Shown here: positions 34,060-46,034 of the stretch, piece by piece
Layout: the number at the start of each line of letters is the position of its first letter
How positions within the stretch are numbered: position 1 is the first letter of the stretch
DNA from: Sepioteuthis lessoniana
Taxonomy: Eukaryota > Mollusca > Cephalopoda > Myopsida > Loliginidae
Direction of reading: 5' to 3'
Assembly (NCBI GenBank): GCA_963585895.1
Contig: OY757934.1
Coordinates: 36,601,356 to 36,665,355 of the forward strand
Length of the DNA: 64,000 nucleotides
The notes under the pieces: generated by a model
What the model saw: only the letters and a program-made list of their open reading frames with translations
What the model was told of the DNA's origin: nothing
The model's database searches: none
Translations under genes and position numbers: made by a program

Positions 34060-34362
34060 CTAAAATAGTAATGATTACAAAAAATAGCTTAATATATTGA
34101 CCATTGTTAATAATAGATAAGAATGCTTCAAGCCTTATAATTAAGTGCAAACTATTTGTATTCAATAAAGATTCTTGAAAGCAAATAACTGTATGCAAGC
34201 AAATGATTATGATTAAATTGGAAATCATATAGCTGTGTATAAATTATTAGTATCAAGCACAGTCACTTGAAGCTATAACTGTTTACTAATGATCATCATT
34301 AATTGCTTGAAAAAAAAAAGATAATGTTGACATGCCATTAAACCAACCAACCAACCAACTTC
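34060..34362 (+). mobile_element. Composite repeat B, linker and tail only
   Basis: It holds three to four linker units of about 45 bp ('cttgaagctataactgttta', 'ctaatgatcatcattaattg' and variants) and ends in the tail 'gttgacatgccattaaacc' plus (aacc)n. No head is present; the decayed LINE lies immediately upstream. Confidence 0.65.
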
Positions 34363-34795
34363 AAATCACTTCAGCTCACTTGATGATGCACCCCCGCACA
34401 AAAAAAAAAAAAAATCCTTGAAAACAACTGTTTTCCCCCTCAGTATCTGATGAATTTACTTTGATGTCTTTGAGTGCATTTAAATTGATAATATTTTTCT
34501 TTAAGATTTTCAAAATAATCTCATTCTTAAAGACTCATATGTTTCTTTTTCTGTTCATATTTTACTCATTATTATTCATTGATGTATTGACTTCATTTAT
34601 AAGTAAAACTCTTAGACACTGATGTACTCAGACTTGAGTCTTTGTTGTTCTGGTTACACCAATTTCGCAGTTCTCTCTTTCAGCTTTCCACAGGTGTCTG
34701 TCATAGTCTGGAAATTTTTAACCAAACTTTTTATTCAATCTATAGAGTTAGATTGTTTTTATTTCATCATCCGTGTTTCATGCACTGTTAGTATC

Positions 34796-35088
34796 CTTAT
34801 TTACCAACCCCTCCACTTGGGCAGGATATGACACAAGGTCAATTTTTAAGCGGAGTTTAACAGGTTTTAATTCAGAGTTTTCCTTCTCCTAGACTAGTTG
34901 CCTCACCAAGGCTGAAGAACCTAGTCTGCCCTACTATTTACCCATAGTTGGAGGGAGAATAATTGGATTCATGCTTTTCCCAAGGGTATCAGTGCTATGT
35001 GAAATGCAATCAGTCTCGTCCAAGACTTGAACTCGTGTCGCCCTGTCCATTTCCTACGTCGATAACCATTACACCATGGGCACCTCCT
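34796..35088 (-). mobile_element. SINE-D, full length with target duplication
   Basis: A 293-bp minus-strand copy is flanked by the 11-bp duplication 'ctgttagtatc' (34785-34795 and 35089-35099). On the minus strand it starts 'ggaggtgcccatggtgtaat' (A-box region) and has the B-box 'gagttcaagtc'. It ends near 'ttggtaaataag'. The body has the family order. The clean duplication suggests a fairly young insertion. Confidence 0.9.
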
Positions 35089-35099
35089 CTGTTAGTATC

Positions 35100-36510
35100 T
35101 GTAACATTATAAATCCATTGATAAGAACTGATATGAACATTTTACTCCAGCTAGAAGGATTCATTTGTTGTCTTTTTATTCTTTTAAAGTACATTTTCTA
35201 AGATAGTTTTAGTTTAATAGTAGTTTTGAACATGAAAGGTTTGTTGATTAAGCCAATAGAGGACATTTGAAAGTGATATTGACAATTGTGATAGTGACTT
35301 GACAAAACCCTTTTTCCTAATTTGACTGCATTTCACTTATCTATCAACTAACAACAATTCAGAAACCCTGAATTTTGAAGAGGTTGCTAATCTTGACTGA
35401 CTAACAGGTTTGAAAATTGGATTTTTATAGATTTTTAAAATAAGTTAGAAAGCATTTTGTTAATCTGTTTCTTGAGTCTTTTGGTTGGTGAAAATATGTA
35501 AATTTTTGGTCATGTAGCATGTTTACGATTAAGACTAAATCAAGTTTTTAAGATCAAATGGTTTGTAATGCATTTGAATTTTGAGTTTGAATTTAACTGA
35601 ATCTATATTTTGACTGCTTTTTCCTTGAGCCTATTTTTGTAACTAAAGGGCTACAAAACTTAGTTCCTGCAAGATCAGCCAAGCTAAGTAGCAATGAGCC
35701 TGCTCATTCATTAGACAAGTGACCAATTAGTAAGAGGATGTACTATAAGTAATCTAAGGCCTGTTTGCTTGAATAAGAAAAACTTAGTAAATAACAACTC
35801 CTATGGCTATATTGCAAGTTAACTGGAATATGTGTCTTCTGTCTCATTGATTTTCTGATTTCTCAAAGAAAATTTTTTATTGATACAAAAATATTACATT
35901 CATTAAATCAACACTTTTTATACCATAAATTTTTACCAGTATTTTCTTTCATCTTAATTTCTAGTTGCTTATATTTTTATTGAAACTAATTGAGGCATCA
36001 GTGTATGTCATCAAAGAACAGGGTGAATTAGAAATGAATTAATATAAGTCCTAGATGATATTCAAACTTACATTCCCTTTTTACCTTAGGGAAGTCTGAT
36101 TAAATGTGTCAGATGATCTAACCAACAAAGAATAATTGGGAAGTAGAAGTCCTGATCAAACCTTTTGAACTTATCAATTACTCTGTTCTCAAACTTTTGT
36201 TGTGCCATATTCGTAACTTTTTTTTGTATGAGTCAGATTAGTAACATCTTTTATTTTTGTTTATCTTAATTTTTAGGTAAAGCATATTAAACCATTAAAT
36301 TTAAGTTGTATTTTCTTTATTTATTTTTTGTTACTTTTCTTTTCACTGAAACTGTTTTTGGCTTTCAATATCTGACAAAAAAAGAAAAGCAGGGAGTAGA
36401 AATACTCAATTTGTATGTTGTTTGGAGTGTGCCAGTCAATTGTTTAATTGTATAAACATTAAAATTTTTGAATTTTTGAACTGACAAAAAAAGTATATTT
36501 TCAATTGGGT
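35100..36510. other. Anonymous AT-rich DNA
   Basis: Mostly unassigned. Positions 35660-35810 loosely follow the SINE-E order ('cttagtaaataacaactcc' at the end) but are too diverged to call. Confidence 0.35.
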
Positions 36511-37096
36511 TACTCTATAACAATGGTTTCCAGACTTTCTGGGGGTGCTATCCACTGGCTACCAAGCTGAATCCTAACTACACACCATACATAAAACAAA
36601 CACACAGAATGTTCTTAGAATCAAGTGAGTTGCATATTCAAAACAACTATTAATCTTACACTAAGTTTGTGATCATAGAATCACGTCTCTTGCAGATGTA
36701 AAAATATAATGATTACCAGTTCCAATGACATCTGCTGTCTGATCTGTCTGACATGTGGTGTGTCATGTCCTCCAGACCACATCACTAACATACAAACTAG
36801 CATTCAGATGTTCAAAACAGATTTTGGATCATACAATGAAATAAAACAATGCTTTATATATAGCTGTATATAAAACAGGAATGTTACTTAAGCATACATG
36901 ACTTAAATATTTATATCAACAAGTAACTAAACCACACATCTTAATTCCTAAGCAGCCAAGTGTATATATATATATACTAATAAAGTCAGCAATTGCTTAG
37001 TTGTATATGTCTTTTAAATAGCAAAATGTTTGGACAGTGGAACCAGAAATTTGATCTTAGGAATGAATATGGAATAAGTAGTCACAAGAAATCACA

Positions 37097-37360
37097 AGAC
37101 AATTTTGAATGTTGTTTTTCATAAATTACTTAATATCAAAACCTTCTTTTACCTATGAGTAATAGAAATGTTTTGAACATATTGATGGCAAATAAAATTC
37201 TAATACTTTGAATAAACATACATGTAAAATAGCAGAATTACAATAAATAATTTAAACACACTTATACAGTAGCTAAATTTCAGTAAATAATCCTATATGC
37301 AGATCAATTTATAGACAGGTTCCAAATTGAAGAATGTATGAACTATACTCGGATCTCATG
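37097..37360. repeat. Unclassified repeat I, copy 2
   Basis: This is the second copy of the repeat described at 30591-30885, in the same orientation. Confidence 0.65.
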
Positions 37361-37636
37361 CTTGTAATTATTGTTATTTACAGCCAAATAAAAAAGAGAT
37401 AGTGACATTACTATGAAATACAAACCTATTTTTGAACTTAAAAATGATGGTGGCAGAGGATATTAGTTTTGACCTCGCAGGTAAGAGGAATCAGACAGAA
37501 GTATTATGGATGCTTTTAGGGACTGTAGAACTTTTTATGCCCAAGGTGGAATGATCACTAAATTTCTTTGTTTAGAAAGAATATCAAAATGAAATCTTTT
37601 CTTTTTGCTTTTCATCAAAGTACTTCTTGATATTTT

Positions 37637-37880
37637 TTGGTTTGGTTTCTTTGTTTAATGGCATATCAACCTTTTTTTAGTTATTTAATGCCAAATCCAT
37701 CCTCCAAGAAGAATGGTAGTGGTACTATTTAACCCATAGCTAGGAGGATAAAGGGGTTCATACCTTTCCCAAGGGTATTTGACCGAAAGTGAACCTAACA
37801 GCACAATTGGAGTTCGAACTCACTTACTACGATTCCGCAGTCCATCGCTTTAACCATTACACCACAAGGACACCCCACCC
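37637..37880 (-). mobile_element. SINE-A, full length
   Basis: A minus-strand copy. It starts on plus with the tail 'ggtttggtttctttgtttaa', 'tggcatatcaacc' and 'atgccaaatccatcctcc'. The head is at 37800-37880, with the B-box as 'ggagttcgaactcac' and the A-box as 'gctttaaccattacaccaca'. Both boxes are close to consensus. Confidence 0.88.
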
Positions 37881-37939
37881 TACATTTAATACTGTTTTTT
37901 GAAATATATATTCAAAGCAGCTCAGTAATATATATATAT

Positions 37940-38030
37940 TGGCACCTTATGTGGTGTAATGGTTTGAAAACTGGACTAGCAAACCTTCATGAATGAGTTC
38001 AAGTCTTATTGGGTGCCCATTCATTTGTAC
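37940..38030 (+). mobile_element. SINE-E head fragment
   Basis: 'tgtggtgtaatggtttgaaa' (A-box) and 'gagttcaagtcttattgggt' (B-box) form a tRNA-like head. It is cut off at a (gata)n tract. Confidence 0.65.
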
Positions 38031-38032
38031 AA

Positions 38033-38057
38033 AGATAGATAGATAGATAGATAGATA
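38033..38057. repeat. (gata)n microsatellite
   Basis: Six units at the junction between the SINE-E head and the MITE P half. Confidence 0.95.
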
Positions 38058-38270
38058 GGTGTACTTATTTTGGGACTGGTACCTATGGTTATTGAGTTTC
38101 AATGCTGGTTTTTTTTGGTAATAAATAATATCTAAAAATACCCATCTTGATATTATAATATCCCTCTTAGAATCCTAATTTCTTTGGTTTAGAAGAACAT
38201 TAACTTTTGATAAAATAATTGTTAGGAGTGTAATTATTTATGGGTGATACTATTTATTTAACTGAATTTA
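38058..38270. mobile_element. MITE P, one half
   Basis: From the palindrome centre 'aggtgtacttattttgggac', through 'gagtttcaatgctg' and 'ggtaataaataatatcta', to the outer end 'ttatttatgggtgatactat'. It is the right-arm half; the left arm is replaced by the SINE-E head and the microsatellite. Confidence 0.7.
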
Positions 38271-39370
38271 AACTTAGCATATTCAGACTCCGAATCAAAT
38301 ATCCTTCTTGTACAGAAAATACATATAGAAAAGAGAAATAAGACAACAAACATGACTGATTTTTCACATATTAGGTATATTAAATCTTTTCCAAAGATAG
38401 TGAAAAGAAGCAGAAGTTGCTGAAGAATGCTGATGGCCACACATAAAAAATTTTGGGGAAGAATCATAAAAGCTTATATTTTTCCAACATACTCCAAAAG
38501 AAACATCTCAAGAAACTCCTACTTCTTTACCAATAAATAGAAGAAAGAAAAGGGAAATCTCTTCATGAAAGGATTATCCAAATGTAGTGTAGTACAAAGA
38601 TAGGGATTATTTCTAGCTGATAACTATCCTGCCACCCTGATGTATTATTGCAAATCCACCTCATTTCCACCCAAGATTGTATGAACAGCTGTTGAAATGA
38701 GAAACATTTTATTTCTTTTCTTTGCTTGTTTTTATTTTTGTTGAACATTACTAGTAGATGTGAAAAGAAAAAAAGAAGGAAATGAATGAACACCTCAGTG
38801 AATGACAGAACAAATGAATAAATGAAAGTCAGAAAAAAAATTCTTCTTTCTTTGAATTCTTACATAGCACCAATCCAAATGTCTTAATCTTCACCATTTT
38901 TCTTAATCACCTCAATTTCTTTTAGGCTTAAGAAAAAAAAACTAACACTTTTTTTTTTTTTACATCTTTTTCTTCCTTTTATTATCCCCCTCCACCATTC
39001 TGCATTATCTCCTCTTCGATCAAATCATCTCTTTTCAAAATGGTTTGTGCCAACAGACACTAAAGACAGCTTTATTCTTTGGCAAAGAGAATTCAAAAAG
39101 AAAGGTGGGGAAAAACAATATTATTTGAAAAAAGAACCTTTGATCTTAGCATTAACTATAAGAATATGAAGAAGGAGAAATTTTATTGCAAAAATTAATG
39201 GAGAAGGCCAGTACCCTGTAAGAACAGAGGTCTCCGGGATTTTTAGTACATTGGATAAGTATCAGAGAATAGAAAGTTTCCCTACCAGAAGTTATGGCTC
39301 TCAGCGGTGTTTTGTATCAGTAAACTATATATTACTATGATGAGTCTTGAGTGAGATAGTAGATATTGAC
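38271..39370. other. Anonymous AT-rich DNA
   Basis: No recognisable gene or element. Minus-strand frames of 69 and 76 residues are AT-driven. Confidence 0.4.
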
Positions 39371-39374
39371 TGAT

Positions 39375-40800
39375 AGCAAGTCAAACTTGTTGAGTTATTA
39401 AATACCAAAATCAATTGTTTTTATCCAAACAATTATATGGTTTCTAGTTACTAATGAGAATAATCATTTATAAACAATTACAGGGTTTCAAGAAACTAAT
39501 GATAATAATCATTTATAAACAATTACAGGGTTTCAAGAAACTAATGATAATGATCATTTATAAACAATAACAGTGTTTCAAGAAACTAATGATAATAATC
39601 ATTTGTAAACAATTACAGGTTTTCAAGAAACTAATGATAATAATCATTTGTAAACAATAACAGTGTTTCAAGAAACTAATGATAATAATCATTTGTAAAC
39701 AGTTACAGGGTTTCAAGAAACTAATGATAATAATCATTTGTAAACAATTACAGGGTTTCAAGAAACTAATGATAATAATCCTTTGTAAACAATAACAGTG
39801 TTTCAAGAAACTAATGATAATGATCCTTTGTAAACAATTACAGGGTTTCAAGAAACTAATGATAATAATCTTGTGTAAACAATAACAGTGTTTCAAGAAA
39901 CTAATGATAATAATCCTTTGTAAACAATAACAGTGTTTCAAGAAACTAATGATAATAATCATTTGTAAACAATTATAGGGTTTCAAGAAACTAATGTTAA
40001 TAATCTTTTGTAAACAATAACAGTGTTTCAAGAAACTAATGATAATAATCATTTGTAAACAATTATAGGGTTTCAAGAAACTAATGATAATAATCTTGTG
40101 TAAACAATAACAGTGTTTCAAGAAACTAATGATAATAATCCTTTGTAAACAATAACAGTGTTTCAAGAAACTAATGATAATAATCATTTGTAAACAATGA
40201 TAGGGTTTCAAGAAACTAATGATAATAATCTTCTGTAAACAATTACAGGGTTTCAAGAAACTAATGATAATAATCATTTGTAAACAATTATAGGGTTTCA
40301 AGAAACTAATGATAATAATCTTCTGTAAACAATTACAGGGTTTCAAGAAACTAATGATAATAATCATTTGTAAACAATAACAGTGTTTCAAGAAACTAAT
40401 GATAATAATCCTTTGTAAACAATAACAGTGTTTCAAGAAACTAATGATAATAATCCTTTGTAAACAATTACAGGTTTTCAAGAAACTAATGATAATAATC
40501 CTTTGTAAACAATCATAACATCAAGTAATTATACTTAATACTAATAATATGGTTTCCAGTAAGTATTCCTTTTCAATAATAAGTAATTTGACGCAGTAGT
40601 CCTATTTGATATGAATTACTTTCTAACAGATCTATTTGACGTATAATGGGACCTTATCAAGTACTACAACCTGGGTTATAGGGGACCTGGGAGTAATGGC
40701 AATAAAGGGGTGACTCCCCACTCCCCAGAGCACCAGATTCAGTTTAGAGTTATACCCAAGACACCTCTCTTTTTCTGGAAGTGAGTGTCTTATATCTATT
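39375..40800 (-). mobile_element. Composite repeat B with a giant internal array
   Basis: The tail is at 39375-39420 ('gagttattaaataccaaaat' corresponds to 'aggttatttaatgccaaatc'). The linker is replaced by about 24 copies of a 45-bp unit. The head is at 40620-40800 with 'cctgggagtaatggcaataa'. The array unit in minus orientation contains 'ttgaaaccctgtaattgttt' and 'acaaatgattattatcatta', matching the linker units of the copies at 32845 and 34060. I infer that a normal B copy expanded its linker. Confidence 0.7.
39429..40514. repeat. Tandem array, 45-bp unit, ~24 copies
   Basis: The unit is 'caattacagggtttcaagaa' then 'actaatgataataatcattt' then 'gtaaa'. Variants alternate between 'acaattacaggg' and 'acaataacagtg', and between 'aatcattt', 'aatccttt' and 'aatcttgt'. 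Because 45 is a multiple of three and the unit lacks stops in one minus frame, a 307-residue frame of 15-residue repeats appears. I do not regard it as a gene. Confidence 0.97.
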
Positions 40801-40809
40801 CAAGGTATG

Positions 40810-40996
40810 CAACCATAGTTGAAGGTGACCAAAAGACTTCCTTTTCATTAGCTACTACACCAAGGTATAGGGGAGGGTGCTACTTCTTTCCTTGGATTAC
40901 TCTGCTTTACCCTTGATCTATACCTTATAATGCTGAGTATTAAGCAAGGCAGCATCAAGTACCTATTTTTGAGCCTTTGGTATGACTTGACATGGG
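40810..40996 (-). mobile_element. SINE-C, 5'-truncated, with target duplication
   Basis: The copy includes 'atagctactacac'-like sequence (here 'attagctactacaccaaggt') and 'caaggcagcatcaagtacc', and stops within the B-box. The 12-bp sequence 'attcaaggtatg' flanks it (40798-40809 and 40997-41008). A 5'-truncated SINE with a duplication indicates ordinary target-primed insertion. Confidence 0.75.
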
Positions 40997-41097
40997 ATTC
41001 AAGGTATGTAGTTGGTGTATTCTAATGAGATTGTACAATGGTTTCCCTGTCTTGATAACTTTAAATTCTTCTTCTTGGCTGTTTTCTCAACACCATA

Positions 41098-41240
41098 ACT
41101 ACAGACGCCAATCATTTCTGCTATTTTACCTATTTTGGAAGGAAAAGTGAATTCATGCCTTTTTCAAGAGCATTAGTGCTTAAGTGAGTGCAGATGTAAT
41201 TGAAGTTCAAATTTAGCTCTCCAATAACTTTTAGGTTACT
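41098..41240 (-). mobile_element. Probable SINE-D fragment
   Basis: 'attcatgcctttttcaagag', 'cattagtgcttaagtgagtg' and 'aattgaagttcaaatt' follow the SINE-D order on the minus strand, but strongly diverged. Confidence 0.45.
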
Positions 41241-42336
41241 CGACTCTTGCAAGGATTAGGAAGTAACCAAAAGATATCTTATTTTCCAGCAAAAGGTTTA
41301 TGAATAAGACCCACTGTCTTTGAAGAAAAGGTAATAGAACACCACACTGTGAGTCTTTTAGTTTTACAAACTGATAACTGATTCCTTGTTCAAGAGATAT
41401 CTAAAAAGATACTAAGTGATCTGTGAACTTGTTAGGTTCCTGTTGTGACAGTGATTCATGATGATATTGAGGCTTCTATTTCAGAAGGGTTGAAGGTTTC
41501 TAATTTTCATTTTATTGCTATCTCTATTATACAGTGAATTTAAATGATTAAAAAAATGATATTAAGTATAAATGCATATCAGACAAAATTATTATTCAGA
41601 TACAAATTGGACTGTAAATTGTTTTATTCTTTAATTTAGAGTATTTTAAGTGAATTGCTTTAAGAAAAATGTTGACTGATAAATTTCAAAGAGTTCTATA
41701 GAAAAATTAGTTCTGTCTTCTTGAAAGTAGGTTTATTTTTTGTTTACTTCCCCAAGAATGTTGTGTATCAAAGTTGGCCCCGACTCACTAGTCTACTTCT
41801 ATATAAAACACAAAATGACTCATATACACTCATACGTATTGCTTATACAACCTGATCTCAGTACAGAGTAATGATAAATTCTATTGACCAATTTAACAAG
41901 ACATTACTCGATAAAACATACTTTGTGTCATTATAACAACACAATTTTTCATTACTTTGGTGGCAAGCACATTGCAAAAAGCTTCATATAAAACTTCACT
42001 TAAAACTTCATATAAAACTTAAAAATTGAAGAAAATTTTGCTCAAAGAAGAATAGTTAATAAATACAAAAAAATCAGATAACTCTTACTTCAATAGCAAT
42101 AGAAAATTCAGAAATAATGGTAAGAAAAAGAAATTAAGAGGGCATTTTGGGGAATTATCAGATGAAATATTTTACAGAATTTGATCTGTATATAGATATT
42201 GTAAATGTTGTGAGCAAAGATTTTTTCTTTTAAAAGTTAATGAGAGAAAATGGTAAAAAAGGAGATGCCCAAGGAGGCATAACAAACATATAAAAATATT
42301 GATCTGTTTTTTTTTGTAGTTATTCTTTTATTATAG
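41241..42336. other. Anonymous AT-rich DNA
   Basis: No clear element. A local repeat of 'cttcatataaaactt' lies at 41980-42025. Confidence 0.4.
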
Positions 42337-42455
42337 GATATCTTGAGTGGTGTAATGGTTAACAAGCTCAGCTAGCAGACAATTAACATTAATTTTTTTC
42401 CCCAATGGAGGACGTGGCACTTGTACCACATCTAAGCTAAACATAATAAGTAATT
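42337..42455 (+). mobile_element. SINE-E head fragment
   Basis: 'gagtggtgtaatggttaaca' (A-box) and 'agctcagctagcagacaatt' match the SINE-E head. The B-box is degraded. It ends 'ctaagctaaacataataagt'. Confidence 0.65.
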
Positions 42456-43056
42456 ATTCTTTTCAATTATTAATATTTGATACTAGAATTATTATTTTAA
42501 AAATCTATTATCTTAAATTATATATATATATATATAAATATATTACTTTTATAGTGCTTTTATTCTTTAGATATATGCTAAGAAGGAACACAAATCCTGG
42601 AGTGATGGTTAGGAAGCTATGCTCTGATCTTAAATATAAGTGCTAGGGGATGACACTTTGAACTGGGACAGAGTACACAGATTCTATACACTGATTCGTA
42701 GAAGAAGTATTGATCAGTATGTAAATAATCCCCTTATCTTGATAAGTACTATGCTAATATCAATGAAAATGAATACTTGATTCTAAACAATTTTTTCCTT
42801 TGATTTCCACTTATCTAACAGAATAAAATGTCTGATATTAAACCTTGCTCAAAGGTGACCAGGAACATGGGGGAGGTATTAATGTTTCCCTTTCTAGACT
42901 TTTTCATTATTGTTTTCCTAGTAGAATCATAACAATAATAAAAACAATAACACCAACAACTTGCCCAGGGGTCCTAACTAACATCCAGTTGGCAGTCAAA
43001 AATAAAACAGGCTGTAATTCAATACAGTCCCTGCAAAACTACTAAATTAAAAGCTG
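42456..43056. other. Anonymous AT-rich DNA
   Basis: No recognisable gene or element. A short TA tract lies near 42520. Confidence 0.4.

Positions 43057-43126
<70 letters not shown>
43057..43126. repeat. (TA)n microsatellite
   Basis: About 35 TA units. Confidence 0.96.
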
Positions 43127-43131
43127 TACTA

Positions 43132-43349
43132 TGTCCACACATAAACCAGTAATCAATCATAATCCAAGGAATGATCTTGCCCACATGTGCATGATGGAAT
43201 ATTCCAATGTGCTATAAATAACTCTCCTTCTTCAGAGCTCATTCAGAAATTTACTCAACTTACTACCAAATTGAGTGCTGATCTTGATCACCTACCAAAC
43301 TCAATACTTCAGTGCTTCAGGTATCAAATAAACCAAACCCTTGCTAACA
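43132..43349 (+). mobile_element. LTR-like sequence, probable solo LTR (fossil)
   Basis: This stretch has the layout of a short LTR: it begins TG, has a TATA-like 'gctataaataactctcc' near 43210 and an 'aaataaacc' signal near 43326, and ends CA. I found no convincing target duplication, so the boundaries are provisional. The left edge abuts the TA array. Confidence 0.4.
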
Positions 43350-43419
43350 CTTATTAGATGAGGAGGCAGATACTGCCTGAGGGGATGGTTTCCTGGGACT
43401 GAACAGTAGCACTTCAGCT

Positions 43420-43731
43420 TGATTGATTTTAATGGCGTACCAACTCATCTAGGATTATTTTATGCCGAGAGGTTAGGGAATGGCCTACATTGTACATTTA
43501 TATTTACTTTTTTGTGTAATTGTTTTTTAATTTTTTTTTTTTAGTATGGTCCTATTGAATACCAAATAGATTTTTAAAATATCTATTTGACCCATTGAAA
43601 AAAAATGACTTATTTGACTTACAGAGTGGACCAGGGAGTAATGGCAATGATGAGGTACTCTACATTCCCCAGATTTCCTGAACTGGAGCCTCATCATCAG
43701 ATGGAATTTATTTCCATACCTTGGACACTGT
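43420..43731 (-). mobile_element. Composite repeat B
   Basis: The tail is 'gattttaatggcgtaccaac'. The head has 'cagagtggaccagggagtaa', 'tggcaatgatgaggtactct' and 'ataccttggacactg'. The linker is short and degraded. Confidence 0.7.
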
Positions 43732-45479
43732 TTTTGAAGGTCTTAACCATTTCATTGAATGGATTCATCATATTCTAATGTCTACTGACATGGCTGTATT
43801 GAGAGAAGAGGATATTTTAGTAGCCAAAAAACCTTAACTATTTTGATTCACTTTTCCTTATCATATTTATAAGTATTGTGATTTTCTTTTCTTACTAACA
43901 TTAAATGCAAAAAAGAGAAAAACTTCAATTCACTAAAAAGGAAATGAGCCAATTTGTCACATGTACAACTTTTGAGAAAATGTTGCAAAGAAACATTAAG
44001 CCCATATTTCTCATAGTTAAATATCTTTAATTTACTGAATAAAACAAAAGTAATTACAAACAATGTTCTGCAATTTACATTGTTTTTATAAGAAAAAATG
44101 TATAAATACCTTTTTAAATGGATTTTTTGATTTTCATACAAAAAGAGCCAAAGTATTTTTGCTGCTTTATAAGTACACCCCAAGCAAGAAAAATTTTGAA
44201 ACACCTGGTGTAAGGGATTCAGTTAATTTCAGGGTTTTGTAAAAACATCATTAATAGTAATTTAATAATTCTGATTTTTATCATAACTGACTTCATCTTG
44301 TGAAGCTTTTCTTATTTTCTATCTTAAAGCATGAATTTTATATGATACCATCATTTTAATTTTTACTGCCATTGTTTAATGCAAAATATTTTATTATCTG
44401 CCCTTGGCACAAAGTTTTGACTCTAATTTGTAACCCAACCGAGTTGCTATGGAAATGGAAATTAGCTGGTTGAATATAAAAGTAAAGCTTGCCAAATATC
44501 ATTGTTTTTTCCAGCCTAACAGAAGTGATTTGACAACTAAATAATTATATTCCCAGCAGTAATGTTGGAATGATAGACTATGGTTATGTTTTCAATCACA
44601 TTAAAATGTCTTCTCCACATTTCCTTCTTATAGAAGCTCTAAATAGGCACACTTGATCATGACCACAGAAAATGTAAAAAAAATAACTCATTCATATGCA
44701 TACTCTTTTGCTTCTCAAAGATATTGTTGCTAAGTATAGGAAATATTCTACATGGGATTTCAGAAAAATCAATATAATTTTGGAATCTAATAACTTGACC
44801 AATTACTGTTCATATGATCTCAAATTTTAATAGTATGTATAGAAACAATTCAAAATTCTATGTTTAATATTTCATTCTTTTGTTCTTTTTATGAATAGAA
44901 AGGTGATTCACAGGAAAAATAACGGTGTTTAACTACTTTCATAACAACTTTGCTTTATTATATATGAAATAATTCTTTTATTACATATTATTGTTTATAT
45001 ATCATTGTTTATTATATATGAAATTATTGTTTTATTATATGTGTTCAGTAAAATAAATTTTTTATCAAAATGAATATAAACAAGTTATCTCTTCTTGTTT
45101 GTAATAACTTCAATTGTTTACAATATCATATACTATGATATTAATTTTTCATGCCAGTAAAAATCTTACCGTCAAAATTTATATATAAAGACATTGTTTT
45201 GGATGAAGAAACTGACAAAATGTTGCTAAAATATTTTGAGCAGCTTTTATTTAATAAAACCTTATTAATTTGTCATTCTCATATGGCTGTCTACTTCAGA
45301 CATGTGTAAACAGAACCAACACATGCTACATAAAAACTAATTAAAAATAAAACAACTATCTCTGAATTATATATACACAATGGTCAATTAATAAATCAGG
45401 GGAATTTTTTCCATAAATGTAAACTGTATTCTTTGGAATTGATTTATAGCAAAAATTGTTTTAATCTCGCTAAAATATT
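43732..45479. other. Anonymous AT-rich DNA
   Basis: No recognisable gene or element in 1.7 kb. The minus-strand frame at 43848-44204 (118 residues) is the longest here and is AT-biased. I see no domain in it. Confidence 0.4.
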
Positions 45480-45842
45480 TGTTTTGAGACAATTCAAAAT
45501 GATGGCAAATCAGAGTGCTCCAGTCTTGAACAGAGGTCTGTCATCAAAATTTTGGTGGCTAAGAAGTGAAAACCATGAGAAATTCACAGAAGAATGCATA
45601 ATGCTTTAGAAAAAAATGTTTCCAAATGGGCTAAAAATTGGTAAAAAAGACATTTCATGAAGTAGAAATATACTGACTCTCTGGTAAAGAAAAAGTTCCA
45701 GGTGCAGCAGTCAGTAAAGAAGGTCATGAAAGGACCCATCACTATTGATTTCTTTGAAAAAGGTGCATCAGTAAACAGTGCTTCTTATTGCCAACTCCTT
45801 AGACAAAATTCACCTTATTTACTAAATGACCTTCATATATAT
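45480..45842 (+). mobile_element. Mariner-type transposase remnant
   Basis: The plus strand reads 'FWWLRSENHEKFTEECIM', and later 'KGPITIDFFEKGASVNSASY' followed by 'CQLLRQNSPYLLND', which resembles the central part of mariner transposases. Stops and shifts separate the pieces. A second, parallel remnant lies at 52644-52965. Confidence 0.65.
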
Positions 45843-45845
45843 AAA

Positions 45846-45893
45846 CACACACACACACACACACATGCGCGAGCACACACACACATGCACACA
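45846..45893. repeat. (CA)n microsatellite, interrupted
   Basis: Two CA runs separated by 'tgcgcgag'-like sequence. They interrupt the mariner remnant; the open frame at 45702-45950 runs through them and ends in His-Thr repeats. Confidence 0.95.
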
Positions 45894-45961
45894 GAGTGTG
45901 ATAAAAAATATATTGAGACCAAAAGTTTAAACTTCAATTTCAAAATTTAACAAACAACATT

Positions 45962-46018
45962 TGCACAGCTGAGCAACTTATACAATAAAGTGATTTTGTC
46001 TAAATAAAGTCAGTTACC
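45962..46018 (+). repeat. Single unit related to the 67-bp satellite
   Basis: 'gcacagctgagcaacttata' followed by 'caataaagtgattttgtcta' is the closest single copy of the satellite unit at 57070-58385. As there, it lies about 50 bp after a 'gtgtga..aaaa.tattga' motif (45896), next to mariner sequence. Confidence 0.7.
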
Positions 46019-46034
46019 TTTGAATCAAGGAAGG

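Noticed and set aside
36522-36580. hAT-like 5' end 'caatggtttccagactttct'
   Set aside because: Same reason: no matching 3' terminus or target duplication within the following kilobase.
39558-40481. 307-residue minus-strand open frame of 15-residue repeats
   Set aside because: It is the translation of a 45-bp tandem unit whose length is a multiple of three and that lacks stops in one frame. Its ends follow the array, and variants change residues as freely as silent sites.
43848-44204. 118-residue minus-strand frame
   Set aside because: The residue content follows AT-rich codons, there is no recognisable motif, and I see no gene context around it.
45702-45950. 82-residue frame treated as a whole gene
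   Set aside because: Its first part is mariner transposase, but the rest is a translation of the CA microsatellite and flanking AT-rich DNA.
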